From: a virus
Direction: 5' to 3' (one strand)
Virus record (IMG/VR): IMGVR_UViG_3300022413_000031
Span: 1 to 32,670 of that record
DNA length: 32,670 nucleotides
In this document: in pieces, positions 22,416-30,352 of the stretch
Position numbering within the stretch: position 1 is the stretch's first letter
Layout of the letters: each line of letters opens with the position of its first letter
The notes under the pieces: model-generated
The model's database searches: none
Told to the model about the DNA's origin: nothing
The model's input: only the letters and a program-made list of their open reading frames with translations
Translations under genes and position numbers: made by a program

Positions 22416-25400
22416 ATGAGCACACTCGGCGCCTACGACCGCGACCTAGTCATTCGTACCATCCTTGGAGAAGCCTCCAATCAGGGCGACGAAGGCTGGG
22501 CTGCGGTGGCCCACGTTATCCGTAATCGGACCCTAAGCCCCCGCTTCCCCAATAGTGCAGGAGAAGTCGCCACACAGGGCGCCAATAAGAAGTACGCACA
22601 ATTCAGCACTTGGAACAAGAAGGGCGACGGCGGCAACTCACTACATGCCAAATACCGTCCAGGCGATAAGCGCTACGACGCCGTCGGCAAGACTGTTGAC
22701 GCAGTCTTCAGTGGTGAGAAGGGCGACAATACTGGAGGTGCAACCCACTACTACGCCCCATCAGGCATGCTCAATAGGCGCGAGCCCCGCTGGTGGCAGG
22801 ACGAAGTCAAGCGGGCCGGGGGTGTCCGATCCATAGGCGGCCACAGGTTCGCTGGGTCACCCAATGGTACAGACCGTGGCGCTGGCGCCATCACCCGCAA
22901 TGATATGTCTCACGGCGCTCAGCAGCACTTCTCCGCTGACCAGGAGCGCGAGATGGAGCGTATCGAAGAGGGCGAGCCTGAGCCAGAGCGCGGCGTCGAC
23001 TTCATCGGTCAGGAAGTCCCAGACCACCTCAGGGCAGAAGCTGGCACAGCCCCTGCGTCCTTCGCAGACATCATGGTCAATGAGTGGTCCCCAGTACAGG
23101 CCTACCGCGCCAGTATCGGGTACTTCGAGATGGACCCTCAGTGGTCTCTCACACAGGACCACATTGATCGTGCTCGCCAGGAGGGCCTGGAAGAGAGCTA
23201 CATCGACAGGGTCACTACAGCCCACTCTGAGGGAGAGTACGAAGCCCGTCTGGGCAGTGCGAAGCGCTATCAGGCTCAGATGAAAGAACTACACGCCGCC
23301 GGCGGCATGGGCACAGTCGCCCAGCTGGTAGGAGCAGTCACCGATCCAGTGGCCCTTGCAGTCTCTGTAGGCACCTTTGGCGTCGCAGCCCCTCTCATCT
23401 ATGGAGCAAAGGCTGGCCGTCTCGCCAATACAGTACGAGTAGCCGCCGTCGCAGGCATCGCAGAGGGTGCTGCAGAAGCAGCTGTGCAGTCGATCGACGC
23501 CAACGGCTTCAATCTCGACCAGGTTTTCATGGCTTCCGCAGCAGCAATGACCCTCGGGGGTACTATAGGTGCCCTATCGACGAAAGCTGGCTTGTCGGGA
23601 GAAGCACTCAAACTGGAGAACGCCGGCAGAGCGCTGGCGAGGCAGATAGACAATGGGTCAGCTAACTCCGCAACCCTTATCGCTAGGGGTGGGGGTGCAG
23701 CGGGCGCCGCTAGGGCCCCTACCATCAAGCCTCTCTCAGCAGATGATTTAGACGTCTACCAAGACGACGTCGGCAAGGCCTTCTGGTCCGCTGCACGATT
23801 TTCATCTGCTGGGAGGCTCGGGGGTTCTGAGAATGCGTTTGTCCGCGCTATCTACGACAGCCTCGGCCTGGACGCCGCTGGCCGTACATCTGGTGTAACA
23901 GCTACAGCAGCGACAGAGCGCCAGTCGATGGCTATGAGAGTATGGACCCTCGAGCGTAACAAAGTCATGGACCCCGCATTCCGGCGCTTCCATGAAGCCA
24001 ACAAGGCCCGTTACGGGACAGGACCAGGCTCCACGAAGCGGGCCACTAAGGAGTTCCAAGAGGAAGTCTCTGAGTACATCAGGAATGATCGTTCTAGGCA
24101 CCTAGACACCGTCAGCCCAGAAGTCAAACAAGTCGGTGATTGGTGGCGGTCCAGGGTCCAGGAGATCGGCCTAGACGCCCAAAACCCTATGAGGGAATTT
24201 GGCGGCGTCGGCAGGTCCCTCCAAGGCTTCAAGAACTTCACGCCTAATCCTAACTACGTACCACGTATCATCAATCAGCGGGCTCTGACCCAATTGGTGG
24301 AAGAATTCGGCGACGACCAGCTGCACGACTTCTTCTCCATGGCCTTCAAGAGTGGCCGTAGTGAACTACCTGAGGGTCTCGCCGACAGGGTCGGTAAGGG
24401 ATACCTGAACAGGCTGCGCCATGTTGCCGCAGGGATTGATGAAGGCGAAGGCGCCAAACTCTTCTCAGGTGACATTGAAGACCTCAAGGAAGTCATTGAC
24501 GAGATTGAGATTTCCGACATAGACAAAGAAGCTGTCATGGACGCAGTAAGGAAGGCTGAGGCCAAAGCTGAGAAAGGTTCTGGCACTTCCCGTGGTAAGC
24601 GAAGGGCCCTCTTCGACGAAGGCTTCAAGGCCAACGCCAGGGGCCGCGTCTCTGGCCTGGATCGAGAACTCCGCTTCGACGACTTCCTTGTCAACGACTT
24701 CCACGTCCTTAGCGACAGCTACTTCCGCAATATGTCGGGCTGGCTGGCAATGGCGAAGGTCGTCGTAGAAAACCCCTCCCAGCCTGGCAAGCTGCTGATC
24801 AACGGCATCACCAATGATGCTGACATCGCGAAGCTTATCAAGCACGTCCGGCAGACAGGTTCTTCCCTATCTAAGAAAGAGCGGGAGCGGGACGTCGACC
24901 TAATCATGGGCCTTATCGACAGCGTCCTCAATCGGAAGGAGAGCGGCGGGCCCTGGCTCAAGCGCCTACGCGACTTCAACTACATCAGAGTGATGAACCA
25001 AGCTGGCGCCCCCAGTGCTGCGGAAGTAACCAACATTGCAGCAGTGACAGGCACCAGAGCCATGCTCGAGCAGATGCCTGCCTTCCGCAGGATTATCGAC
25101 GAGGCTGGTGTCTCCCGTCGTGCCGACCCCTTCGCGGAAGAGGCTGAACAGCTTTGGGGCTTCGGCGCGGATCGCTTGATGGGGCAGTCAGACTTCCGGT
25201 TTGATCACTTCGGTGATGACGTCGGTATCGCTGGCCTTGGCGCACAGTCCAAGAGCCTGGACAGTCTCGACGAACTCCTAGAGAAGGGCCGCAAGCTGAC
25301 GTCTGACATTGGCGGGCTCCGTCCTGTCACGCAGATCACCCAGCAGTGGGCTGCACGGGCCATCTCCCACAGGCTTGCCCTGATGGCAGTGGGCGAGGCG

Positions 25401-26228
25401 AAACATCTTGATATGCCGCTCATCCGCAGCCTGGGCATGGCTGATGACGATCTCCAGCGTGTCCTCAAGGAAATGAAGAAGCGCGTCACGCTCGAGCCAG
25501 GCAAGTTTGGGAAATACAAGCTGACGCAGCTGAATACTGATAGTTGGAACCTGCAAGAAGCTGCAGTCTTTAAAGAAGCAGTCTACCGCTTTACCAGAAA
25601 GGCCATTCAGGAAACCGATCCTGGAATGCTGAACAACTGGCTGAGCGCCCCGCTGGGCAGGATCATCTTTCAGTTCCGGTCCTTCATGCTAGGCTCCTAC
25701 GACGCCCAGCTTCTGTCCAACATGAACGCCTTCCAGCAAGGCGCCCACAAACGGTCGATGGCCTACTTCTCTGCGTCTCTCCTGAGTGGGTCCCTGATGC
25801 ACGCCGTCCGCGTCGGCGCCAATGCTGCAGGCATGGCCCCTGAGCACCAGCGGAAGTACCTGGATAGAATGCTCGAGCCTAAGAAGATTGCAGGCGCTGC
25901 CTTCTCTCGCGTAGCGTGGTCGACGTTCCTCCCAGATATTGGGGATACAGCAGCCTTCATGCTTGGGCAGGACACCCTGTTCGGCTTCGCCAAGTCCGCC
26001 AATGAGGCCAACAGCTTCGTCGCCAATCCTTCTACCGATTTGGCAGCAAAGTCCCTCAAGGCAGTGCGCGGCTTATCCCAGAGTATCCTCGAGGACCGTC
26101 CAATGGCTAAGAGCGAACTCCGAAACTTCACAGGCATAACCCCGCTGCAGAACGCCCTGCCCTTCGTATGGGCGTACTCCTGGGCCTTCAAGGACAGGGA
26201 AGCTACACCACCGATAAGAAAGAGATAA
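22416..26228 (+). CDS. Internal virion protein D (T7 gp16-like) with SleB-type cell-wall hydrolase domain
   Basis: A 1270-residue protein (T7 gp16 is 1318), AAGGA upstream. Residues about 8-145 match the SleB/CwlJ-type hydrolase_2 family: DRDLVIRTILGEASNQGDEG with probable catalytic Glu19, then WAAVAHVIRNRTLSPRFPNS, KKYAQFSTWN and GGATHYYAPSG. T7 gp16 has a lytic transglycosylase here, so the muralytic module is different but the role, opening the wall for ejection, should be the same. The rest is helical, with a hydrophobic Ala/Gly-rich segment near residues 290-380 and a conserved-looking end (NNWLSAPLGRIIFQFRSFML). It is expected inside the head and injected first with gp14 and gp15 equivalents. 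Confidence 0.93.
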   Translation: MSTLGAYDRDLVIRTILGEASNQGDEGWAAVAHVIRNRTLSPRFPNSAGEVATQGANKKYAQFSTWNKKGDGGNSLHAKYRPGDKRYDAVGKTVDAVFSGEKGDNTGGATHYYAPSGMLNRREPRWWQDEVKRAGGVRSIGGHRFAGSPNGTDRGAGAITRNDMSHGAQQHFSADQEREMERIEEGEPEPERGVDFIGQEVPDHLRAEAGTAPASFADIMVNEWSPVQAYRASIGYFEMDPQWSLTQDHIDRARQEGLEESYIDRVTTAHSEGEYEARLGSAKRYQAQMKELHAAGGMGTVAQLVGAVTDPVALAVSVGTFGVAAPLIYGAKAGRLANTVRVAAVAGIAEGAAEAAVQSIDANGFNLDQVFMASAAAMTLGGTIGALSTKAGLSGEALKLENAGRALARQIDNGSANSATLIARGGGAAGAARAPTIKPLSADDLDVYQDDVGKAFWSAARFSSAGRLGGSENAFVRAIYDSLGLDAAGRTSGVTATAATERQSMAMRVWTLERNKVMDPAFRRFHEANKARYGTGPGSTKRATKEFQEEVSEYIRNDRSRHLDTVSPEVKQVGDWWRSRVQEIGLDAQNPMREFGGVGRSLQGFKNFTPNPNYVPRIINQRALTQLVEEFGDDQLHDFFSMAFKSGRSELPEGLADRVGKGYLNRLRHVAAGIDEGEGAKLFSGDIEDLKEVIDEIEISDIDKEAVMDAVRKAEAKAEKGSGTSRGKRRALFDEGFKANARGRVSGLDRELRFDDFLVNDFHVLSDSYFRNMSGWLAMAKVVVENPSQPGKLLINGITNDADIAKLIKHVRQTGSSLSKKERERDVDLIMGLIDSVLNRKESGGPWLKRLRDFNYIRVMNQAGAPSAAEVTNIAAVTGTRAMLEQMPAFRRIIDEAGVSRRADPFAEEAEQLWGFGADRLMGQSDFRFDHFGDDVGIAGLGAQSKSLDSLDELLEKGRKLTSDIGGLRPVTQITQQWAARAISHRLALMAVGEAKHLDMPLIRSLGMADDDLQRVLKEMKKRVTLEPGKFGKYKLTQLNTDSWNLQEAAVFKEAVYRFTRKAIQETDPGMLNNWLSAPLGRIIFQFRSFMLGSYDAQLLSNMNAFQQGAHKRSMAYFSASLLSGSLMHAVRVGANAAGMAPEHQRKYLDRMLEPKKIAGAAFSRVAWSTFLPDIGDTAAFMLGQDTLFGFAKSANEANSFVANPSTDLAAKSLKAVRGLSQSILEDRPMAKSELRNFTGITPLQNALPFVWAYSWAFKDREATPPIRKR

Positions 26229-27551
26229 ATGGCCAATAGCTACACCAAGGTGACAAGTGGGGGTGGTGCGACATTCACCGCTCCTGCCTACATCTCGCAG
26301 TCGCACATCACGGTTTACGTCAATGGCGTTTCCGTGGCCTTTACCTGGAATAGTTCGACGATCGTGAACATCACAGCAGGGACCACCTCAGGCGACATTG
26401 TCAAGGTCGCTAGGAACACCCCAGAGACGTCTCTTGTAGCCACCCTATCAGACGGGGCGGTGGACAGCGCAGCGTACTACAACAACATCGCCACCCAGAT
26501 GCTCTACCTCCACCAAGAGAGCATGGAGGCGTCAACTACATGGCACTTCGGGGATGGTGATCCTAGTGCTGTGCCTGACGAGACTGACGGCGACGTCTAT
26601 TTCGACAAAGGCACCACGATCCCTGCCGATAGGGGCAACATCTGGGAACTGATCGACGGGACCTGGACGGAAGTGACGAACCTTCTGGGTACTACTGGCG
26701 CTACTGGTGCTGCTGGCGCAGATGGGGCAGATGGCGCAGATGGGGCAGATGGGGTAAGCCCAACTTGGATTGCCCAGGCTGGCGCCCCCAACGATGTTGG
26801 CGATGGCGTCAATGGCGATATGTATTTCAATACCACCACCGATGAGGTCTACGGCCCAAAGGCTGCTGGTGCTTGGGGTGCTGCGATCGCTGACTTGACG
26901 GGCACGCCAGGCGGCGCTGGCGATATGCTCATCTCCGTCTATGACCCTACAGCGGTCTCTGGTGATGCCTTCAATACCGACAACCACGTCGATGGCTCTA
27001 CGAACCACGTCTTCACTGCTGCGGACGACACAAAGCTGGCAGGCATCGCCACATCAGCGAACCTGTACGTCCACCCAAACCACAGCGGAGACGTTACCTC
27101 GACTGCCGATGGTGCCACAGTGATCGCTGCAGGGGCTGTGGAGGCCTCCATGCGGGATGCTGCTATGGTTGCCACCGCAGCACAGTATCGCTCCAAGACT
27201 GCAGACGTTGGCCTCGATGCAGACATTGTCTACTCCGCAGCAGCAGAAGTCACCCTTACTGACGCAGCGACCATCGCCGTCGATATGGACAGCTTCATCA
27301 ATGGTGTAGTCACCCTAGCAGGGAACCGCACACTCGGCAACCCCACCAACGAAGATGTGGGACAGTCTGGGTATATCCGCATTATCCAGGATGCTACAGG
27401 GTCTCGCACATTGGCCTACGGGACAGACTGGGAGTTTGCCGGCGGCACAGCTCCTACGCTCTCCACAGCTGCAAACGCTCAGGACGTACTGCACTACGTC
27501 GTCCTAGCAGCTAATCGCGTACTCGCGCAACTCACCGCCAACATCTCCTAA
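26229..27551 (+). CDS. Tail fibre protein with T7-type N-terminal domain and collagen-like stretch (T7 gp17-like)
   Basis: A 440-residue protein beginning directly after the gp16-like stop. Residues 1-105 are the T7 fibre N-terminal domain that attaches to the tail: FTAPAYISQSHITVYVNGVS, later DGAVDSAAYYNNIATQMLYL and HQESME. A short collagen-like run of Gly-X-Y triplets spans about residues 154-175 (GATGAAGADGADGADGADG), encoded by a GCAGATGGG-type DNA repeat at about 26720-26753. It is flanked by two copies of a G-D-[VM]-Y-F element (residues 121-125 and 196-200). The C-terminal part is Ala/Thr-rich beta structure. It is shorter than T7 gp17 (553). The tip binds the host receptor; no depolymerase signature was seen. 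Confidence 0.92.
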   Translation: MANSYTKVTSGGGATFTAPAYISQSHITVYVNGVSVAFTWNSSTIVNITAGTTSGDIVKVARNTPETSLVATLSDGAVDSAAYYNNIATQMLYLHQESMEASTTWHFGDGDPSAVPDETDGDVYFDKGTTIPADRGNIWELIDGTWTEVTNLLGTTGATGAAGADGADGADGADGVSPTWIAQAGAPNDVGDGVNGDMYFNTTTDEVYGPKAAGAWGAAIADLTGTPGGAGDMLISVYDPTAVSGDAFNTDNHVDGSTNHVFTAADDTKLAGIATSANLYVHPNHSGDVTSTADGATVIAAGAVEASMRDAAMVATAAQYRSKTADVGLDADIVYSAAAEVTLTDAATIAVDMDSFINGVVTLAGNRTLGNPTNEDVGQSGYIRIIQDATGSRTLAYGTDWEFAGGTAPTLSTAANAQDVLHYVVLAANRVLAQLTANIS

Positions 27552-27564
27552 GGGACCAGCCAAG

Positions 27565-27951
27565 ATGCTTATCAGAACAGACATACTCCGTCCATGGCGG
27601 GGAGAACGCATCGACGGTGTTCTCTACCCAAGGAATATTGAATTCTTGTGGACAGTCGAGGAACTTGCTGCAATCAAGCTTGTCAAGGAAGTACCATTCA
27701 AGGTCCCGCAAGGGCACAGGAAGGTTGGGGCAGAAGCTACCTGGAATGCTGCAGGACAGCGCCATGAAGAGACAGTGGAAGTCCCAGTTCCTACGCCAGC
27801 AGAGGCTCTTGCTGACGATAGCCTTCGGATGGACGACCTGCTAGGGCAGTACAAGATGCTGCAGAGGGTGTTGTGGCAGTTGGCCAAGAGGGCCACCAAT
27901 AAGCCCAACATGACCCTTTCTGAATTCAAGGATTGGATGAGGGGGCTGTAA
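27565..27951 (+). CDS. Protein of unknown function downstream of the tail fibre
   Basis: A 128-residue protein with only a weak ribosome-binding site (GGGACC). The first half contains RGERIDGVLYPRNIEFLWTV, then EELAAIKLVKEVPFKVPQGH and an acidic proline stretch (EVPVPTPAEALADD). The second half is helical (LGQYKMLQRVLWQLAKRATN, MTLSEFKDWMRGL). The layout, a small beta-type start and a helical end right behind a fibre gene, is reminiscent of fibre-assembly or fibre-accessory proteins, but I recognise no family and do not claim the role. It overlaps the next start codon by one base. Confidence 0.6.
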   Translation: MLIRTDILRPWRGERIDGVLYPRNIEFLWTVEELAAIKLVKEVPFKVPQGHRKVGAEATWNAAGQRHEETVEVPVPTPAEALADDSLRMDDLLGQYKMLQRVLWQLAKRATNKPNMTLSEFKDWMRGL

Positions 27952-28637
27952 TGGGCGTCCTCCCTGGTGCAACCCCAGCTTTGATGGGGTTTTCTTCTGC
28001 TGTAGCAGCCAATCCTGTGTCCTACTCAGACGATGATGCCCAAGCAGGGACTGCAGCAAACCCTTCGACAGCCACCATAACTGCTGACACCAAGACAGAC
28101 GCCATCATCATCTGCCTAGCCAATTTCACCTCAGCAACAACCTTCAATATCACCAGTGGCACCCTGGATGGCAACGCCATGACGCTTCTGCATACTGCGT
28201 ATTATGGCACCTCAGGCAGTCCCGACGACATAATGAGCGTAGGCATATTCGCAATCAGGGGCAACGCCACAGCCAAAACAGTGTCAGTCTCATTCGACGA
28301 CACCCCCAATGGCGTGTATTTCCTGGCCTTAACAGTTGATGATCTGCAGAGCCTGACGCCTCTGGATACAGACGACAACGGCGGGACTTCTGGAACCTCC
28401 TCCCCACTGTCCAACCTCACTGTATACGATACAGACGGGATCACCATCTGCGCCTTCGGTAACGTCGCGCAACTAGCCGCAGTCACATGGACTAACGCTA
28501 CAGAGATACGTGACGCTAATACAGGGCAGGGCTTCAGGGGCGCTGGGTCTGTCGATCTCGGACATGACCCTGCAGGGACAGTGGATGCAGCCGGTGCTAG
28601 TAATGATCACTGCCTAGTAGGAGTGACCTTACGATGA
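27951..28637 (+). CDS. Putative receptor-contact or accessory fibre protein
   Basis: A 228-residue protein; ATG 27951 was chosen because it overlaps the previous stop (TAATG) and has GAGGGGG at about six to seven bases, while ATG 27933 lies in the upstream gene. It starts MGVLPGATPALMGFSSAVAA and is then a Thr/Gly/Asp-rich beta protein (TATITADTKTDAIIICLANF, TFNITSGTLDGNAMTLLHTA, AVTWTNATEIRDANTG). There is no signal peptide or known domain. Composition and location behind the fibre gene suggest a virion adhesin or fibre-tip protein. The last four bases overlap the following gene. Confidence 0.6.
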   Translation: MGVLPGATPALMGFSSAVAANPVSYSDDDAQAGTAANPSTATITADTKTDAIIICLANFTSATTFNITSGTLDGNAMTLLHTAYYGTSGSPDDIMSVGIFAIRGNATAKTVSVSFDDTPNGVYFLALTVDDLQSLTPLDTDDNGGTSGTSSPLSNLTVYDTDGITICAFGNVAQLAAVTWTNATEIRDANTGQGFRGAGSVDLGHDPAGTVDAAGASNDHCLVGVTLR

Positions 28638-28903
28638 CAACCCCCTCAAAAAAGAGTGAACAACCGACCGCTATGACAGACTTTTCAGAAATGGGTGAAC
28701 TCCAACGTGTGCTAGGGCGCATCGAGGGTAAGATTGACGCTATAGACGACCGCTTGGACGTCGCTGATCATAACCACGAAGCTGTTGGCGCCCGCGTCAG
28801 CAGCCTCGAGCGTCGACAATGGTACTTCAATGGCGCCTTCGCTGTCATAGTAACTGGCTCTGTAATCTACATGCGTAACCTTATAGGAGGGTTATTTCCT
28901 TGA
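28634..28903 (+). CDS. Coiled-coil plus single-span membrane protein, XhlA-like, in the T7 gp17.5 holin position
   Basis: An 89-residue protein starting in an ATGA overlap. A polar start (TTPSKKSEQPTAMTDFSE) is followed by a heptad-patterned helix (LGRIEGKIDAIDDRLDVADH), then VSSLERRQWYFNGAFAVIVT, which leads into one C-terminal membrane span and GGLFP. Haemolysin XhlA-type and related holin-associated proteins show this coiled-coil then membrane order. T7 encodes its holin gp17.5 at exactly this place, between fibre and small terminase. Since a separate holin-like gene exists at 10915, this may be a second or regulatory lysis protein. Topology is clear; role is inferred. Confidence 0.65.
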   Translation: MTTPSKKSEQPTAMTDFSEMGELQRVLGRIEGKIDAIDDRLDVADHNHEAVGARVSSLERRQWYFNGAFAVIVTGSVIYMRNLIGGLFP

Positions 28904-29169
28904 GCAACCTCAAGCAAACCCTTGGGAACATTCACGAACTCCTGGCAGCAGATATGGAAAAAGTTCTGCGGAAGGGTGTAAAGGTCGTTGGGGAGGATGG
29001 CGAGACAACCTACCGTCGCCCCAACGCTCAAGAGTGGAATGCTATCTGCAAGTTCCTCAAGGATAACGGCGTCGACAGGCCCCCTCAGGACACCCCTAGT
29101 GCCGACGACCCCTTCGCCAAGCTCCTAGTACTGGCTGCTGAACGGACCAACACAGAGGCACAACACTAA
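28900..29169 (+). CDS. Terminase small subunit (T7 gp18-like), TTG start
   Basis: An 89-residue protein, identical in length to T7 gp18. The TTG at 28900 is supported by an excellent ribosome-binding site, TAGGAGGG, ending nine bases upstream, and by the four-base overlap with the previous stop. The sequence is mostly helical: NLKQTLGNIHELLAADMEKV, an acidic turn, then RRPNAQEWNAICKFLKDNGV and a C-terminal helix. A P-x-A-x-E-x-x-A-I-x-x-F-L-K-D-N-G pattern is common in podovirus small terminases, which recognise concatemer DNA and load the large subunit. The large subunit gene lies three genes downstream. Confidence 0.82.
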   Translation: MSNLKQTLGNIHELLAADMEKVLRKGVKVVGEDGETTYRRPNAQEWNAICKFLKDNGVDRPPQDTPSADDPFAKLLVLAAERTNTEAQH

Positions 29170-29681
29170 TGTCACACAGAACATCGGCCTACAGCCAAAA
29201 GGGCGTAGCGCCATCCCAGGTAATCAAGACCTATTTATTTGATGACGCTAACTCTGACATGGCTGTAGACGGCTCTGGCACCCCGGTAATCTTCAAATAC
29301 ACAGTCCCTGCCAATAGCGTCCTGTTTCTTGAGCGGTTCATCCTTTACATGGAGGGATCGACTGCTCTCGACAGCATCAAGTTTGGGAACTTAACGGCCC
29401 TGACAAACGGTGTCGATCTAAGCGCTGGTGGGACAATCCTCCAAAACTGGAAAGACAACATCGACATAGCTACGACGATGTTCGATGTTCCTGGGCGGGC
29501 AAATTTCGGTAAGGAAGCCAATACCTTAACAGGCCGATGGACGCTGTCAAAAGAGACCGGGGGCTTTCCCCTCGCAGTAGAAGCGGGTGGTACAGTGGAC
29601 GTAACGGTTAATGATGACCTCTCGACGCTTGTCGCCATGCACCTCAAAATAGGCGGCATGCTCTGCAATCTAAACTACTAA
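29169..29681 (+). CDS. Putative structural protein between the terminase genes
   Basis: A 170-residue protein overlapping the small terminase stop by one base. It looks like a beta-sandwich: AYSQKGVAPSQVIKTYLFDD, then TPVIFKYTVPANSVLFLERF, ILYMEGSTALDSIKFGNL and VAMHLKIGGMLCNLNY at the end. I know of no function. T7 places the Rz/Rz1 spanins between its terminase genes; here those are elsewhere and this protein and two others occupy the gap. It could be a small virion or fibre-associated protein. Confidence 0.58.
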   Translation: MSHRTSAYSQKGVAPSQVIKTYLFDDANSDMAVDGSGTPVIFKYTVPANSVLFLERFILYMEGSTALDSIKFGNLTALTNGVDLSAGGTILQNWKDNIDIATTMFDVPGRANFGKEANTLTGRWTLSKETGGFPLAVEAGGTVDVTVNDDLSTLVAMHLKIGGMLCNLNY

Positions 29682-29941
29682 TGAAATCAAAAAAGGGTTT
29701 GTGCTTCGCTGAGAATGCTGGGCACCTCCTCATCGACAAGATCAAGGCCAAGTCTGGCTGCTCCATCTGCGAGAGGGAGAACGATCCTGCCGAATTGATC
29801 TTCTGGTCCCTCAAAATTGGAGGACCAGTTGACGACAAAGATGCTAACCTGATGCACCACGCCGACGTCCTCGATCTTGGCGTTGCATGTCTGGATTGTG
29901 TCGTCCACACTTTGCAACTAGAAATCCCCCCATTGAAATAA
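29681..29941 (+). CDS. Cys/His-rich protein, putative zinc-binding
   Basis: An 86-residue protein overlapping the previous stop by one base (TAATG). It contains Cys27-x-x-Cys30 in KSGCSICERENDPAE and Cys70-x-x-Cys73 in GVACLDCVVH, with His59, His60 and His76 between or near them. Two CxxC pairs at this spacing suggest one zinc site of a treble-clef or ribbon type, a scaffold also used by HNH nucleases. The HNH-type catalytic His-Asn pair is not evident, so nuclease activity is not claimed. The family is unknown. Confidence 0.58.
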   Translation: MKSKKGLCFAENAGHLLIDKIKAKSGCSICERENDPAELIFWSLKIGGPVDDKDANLMHHADVLDLGVACLDCVVHTLQLEIPPLK

Positions 29942-30064
29942 GGCCCACTGACGGCCGTTAGGGTCGTACAGGTACCCCCATAGCCAAGCCACCGCTCGCG
30001 GGCTCTGGCGGCACCGTTCTGATTGAATTTATCCCCTTTTAAACCCAATGGAGAGCAATGCTAC

Positions 30065-30352
30065 ATGTTGAAGTCTGCTGCAATCATCATCATCACCACC
30101 CTTTTCCTAGTTTCTTGTGGCACCCCCACGGTCGTCCTCAGAGACAACGATAAGGACGTTTTCATCACCAAGAATGTTGTTACACACAACAAAAAGGCGC
30201 CTGTACGTGCGAAGGCGGAGCCTGAGCCGACGGAAAAGGAAGATGGGAAGATGGTCGAGGTCACCGATAAGAATTATCGCCACGACCACGGCAAGGGTGA
30301 CCACACTGCAGGTAAGGGCAAGGGTCACGATAAAGGCAAAGGACACAAGTGA
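30065..30352 (+). CDS. Small lipoprotein with a His/Lys/Gly-rich tail, directly before large terminase
   Basis: A 95-residue protein; ATG 30065 has GGAGAG nine bases upstream and follows a 123-base non-coding gap with no clear element. The signal sequence LKSAAIIIITTLFLVSCGTP ends in a lipobox with Cys18. The next residue is Gly, so outer-membrane sorting is likely. The mature part is charged, with a Pro/Glu stretch (KAEPEPTEKEDGKMVEV) and a striking C-terminus of His, Lys and Gly (RHDHGKGDHTAGKGKGHDKG). It sits where T7 encodes Rz1, but the Rz/Rz1 pair is at 11136-11667. It may be an extra o-spanin-like, superinfection-exclusion or metal-binding lipoprotein. Overlaps the terminase by four bases. 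Confidence 0.75.
   Translation: MLKSAAIIIITTLFLVSCGTPTVVLRDNDKDVFITKNVVTHNKKAPVRAKAEPEPTEKEDGKMVEVTDKNYRHDHGKGDHTAGKGKGHDKGKGHK

Noticed and set aside
30000-30030. tRNA-like or hairpin sequence before the lipoprotein gene
   Set aside because: Only short imperfect stems can be drawn, and no cloverleaf or T-loop sequence is present. No tRNA candidate was seen elsewhere in the window.
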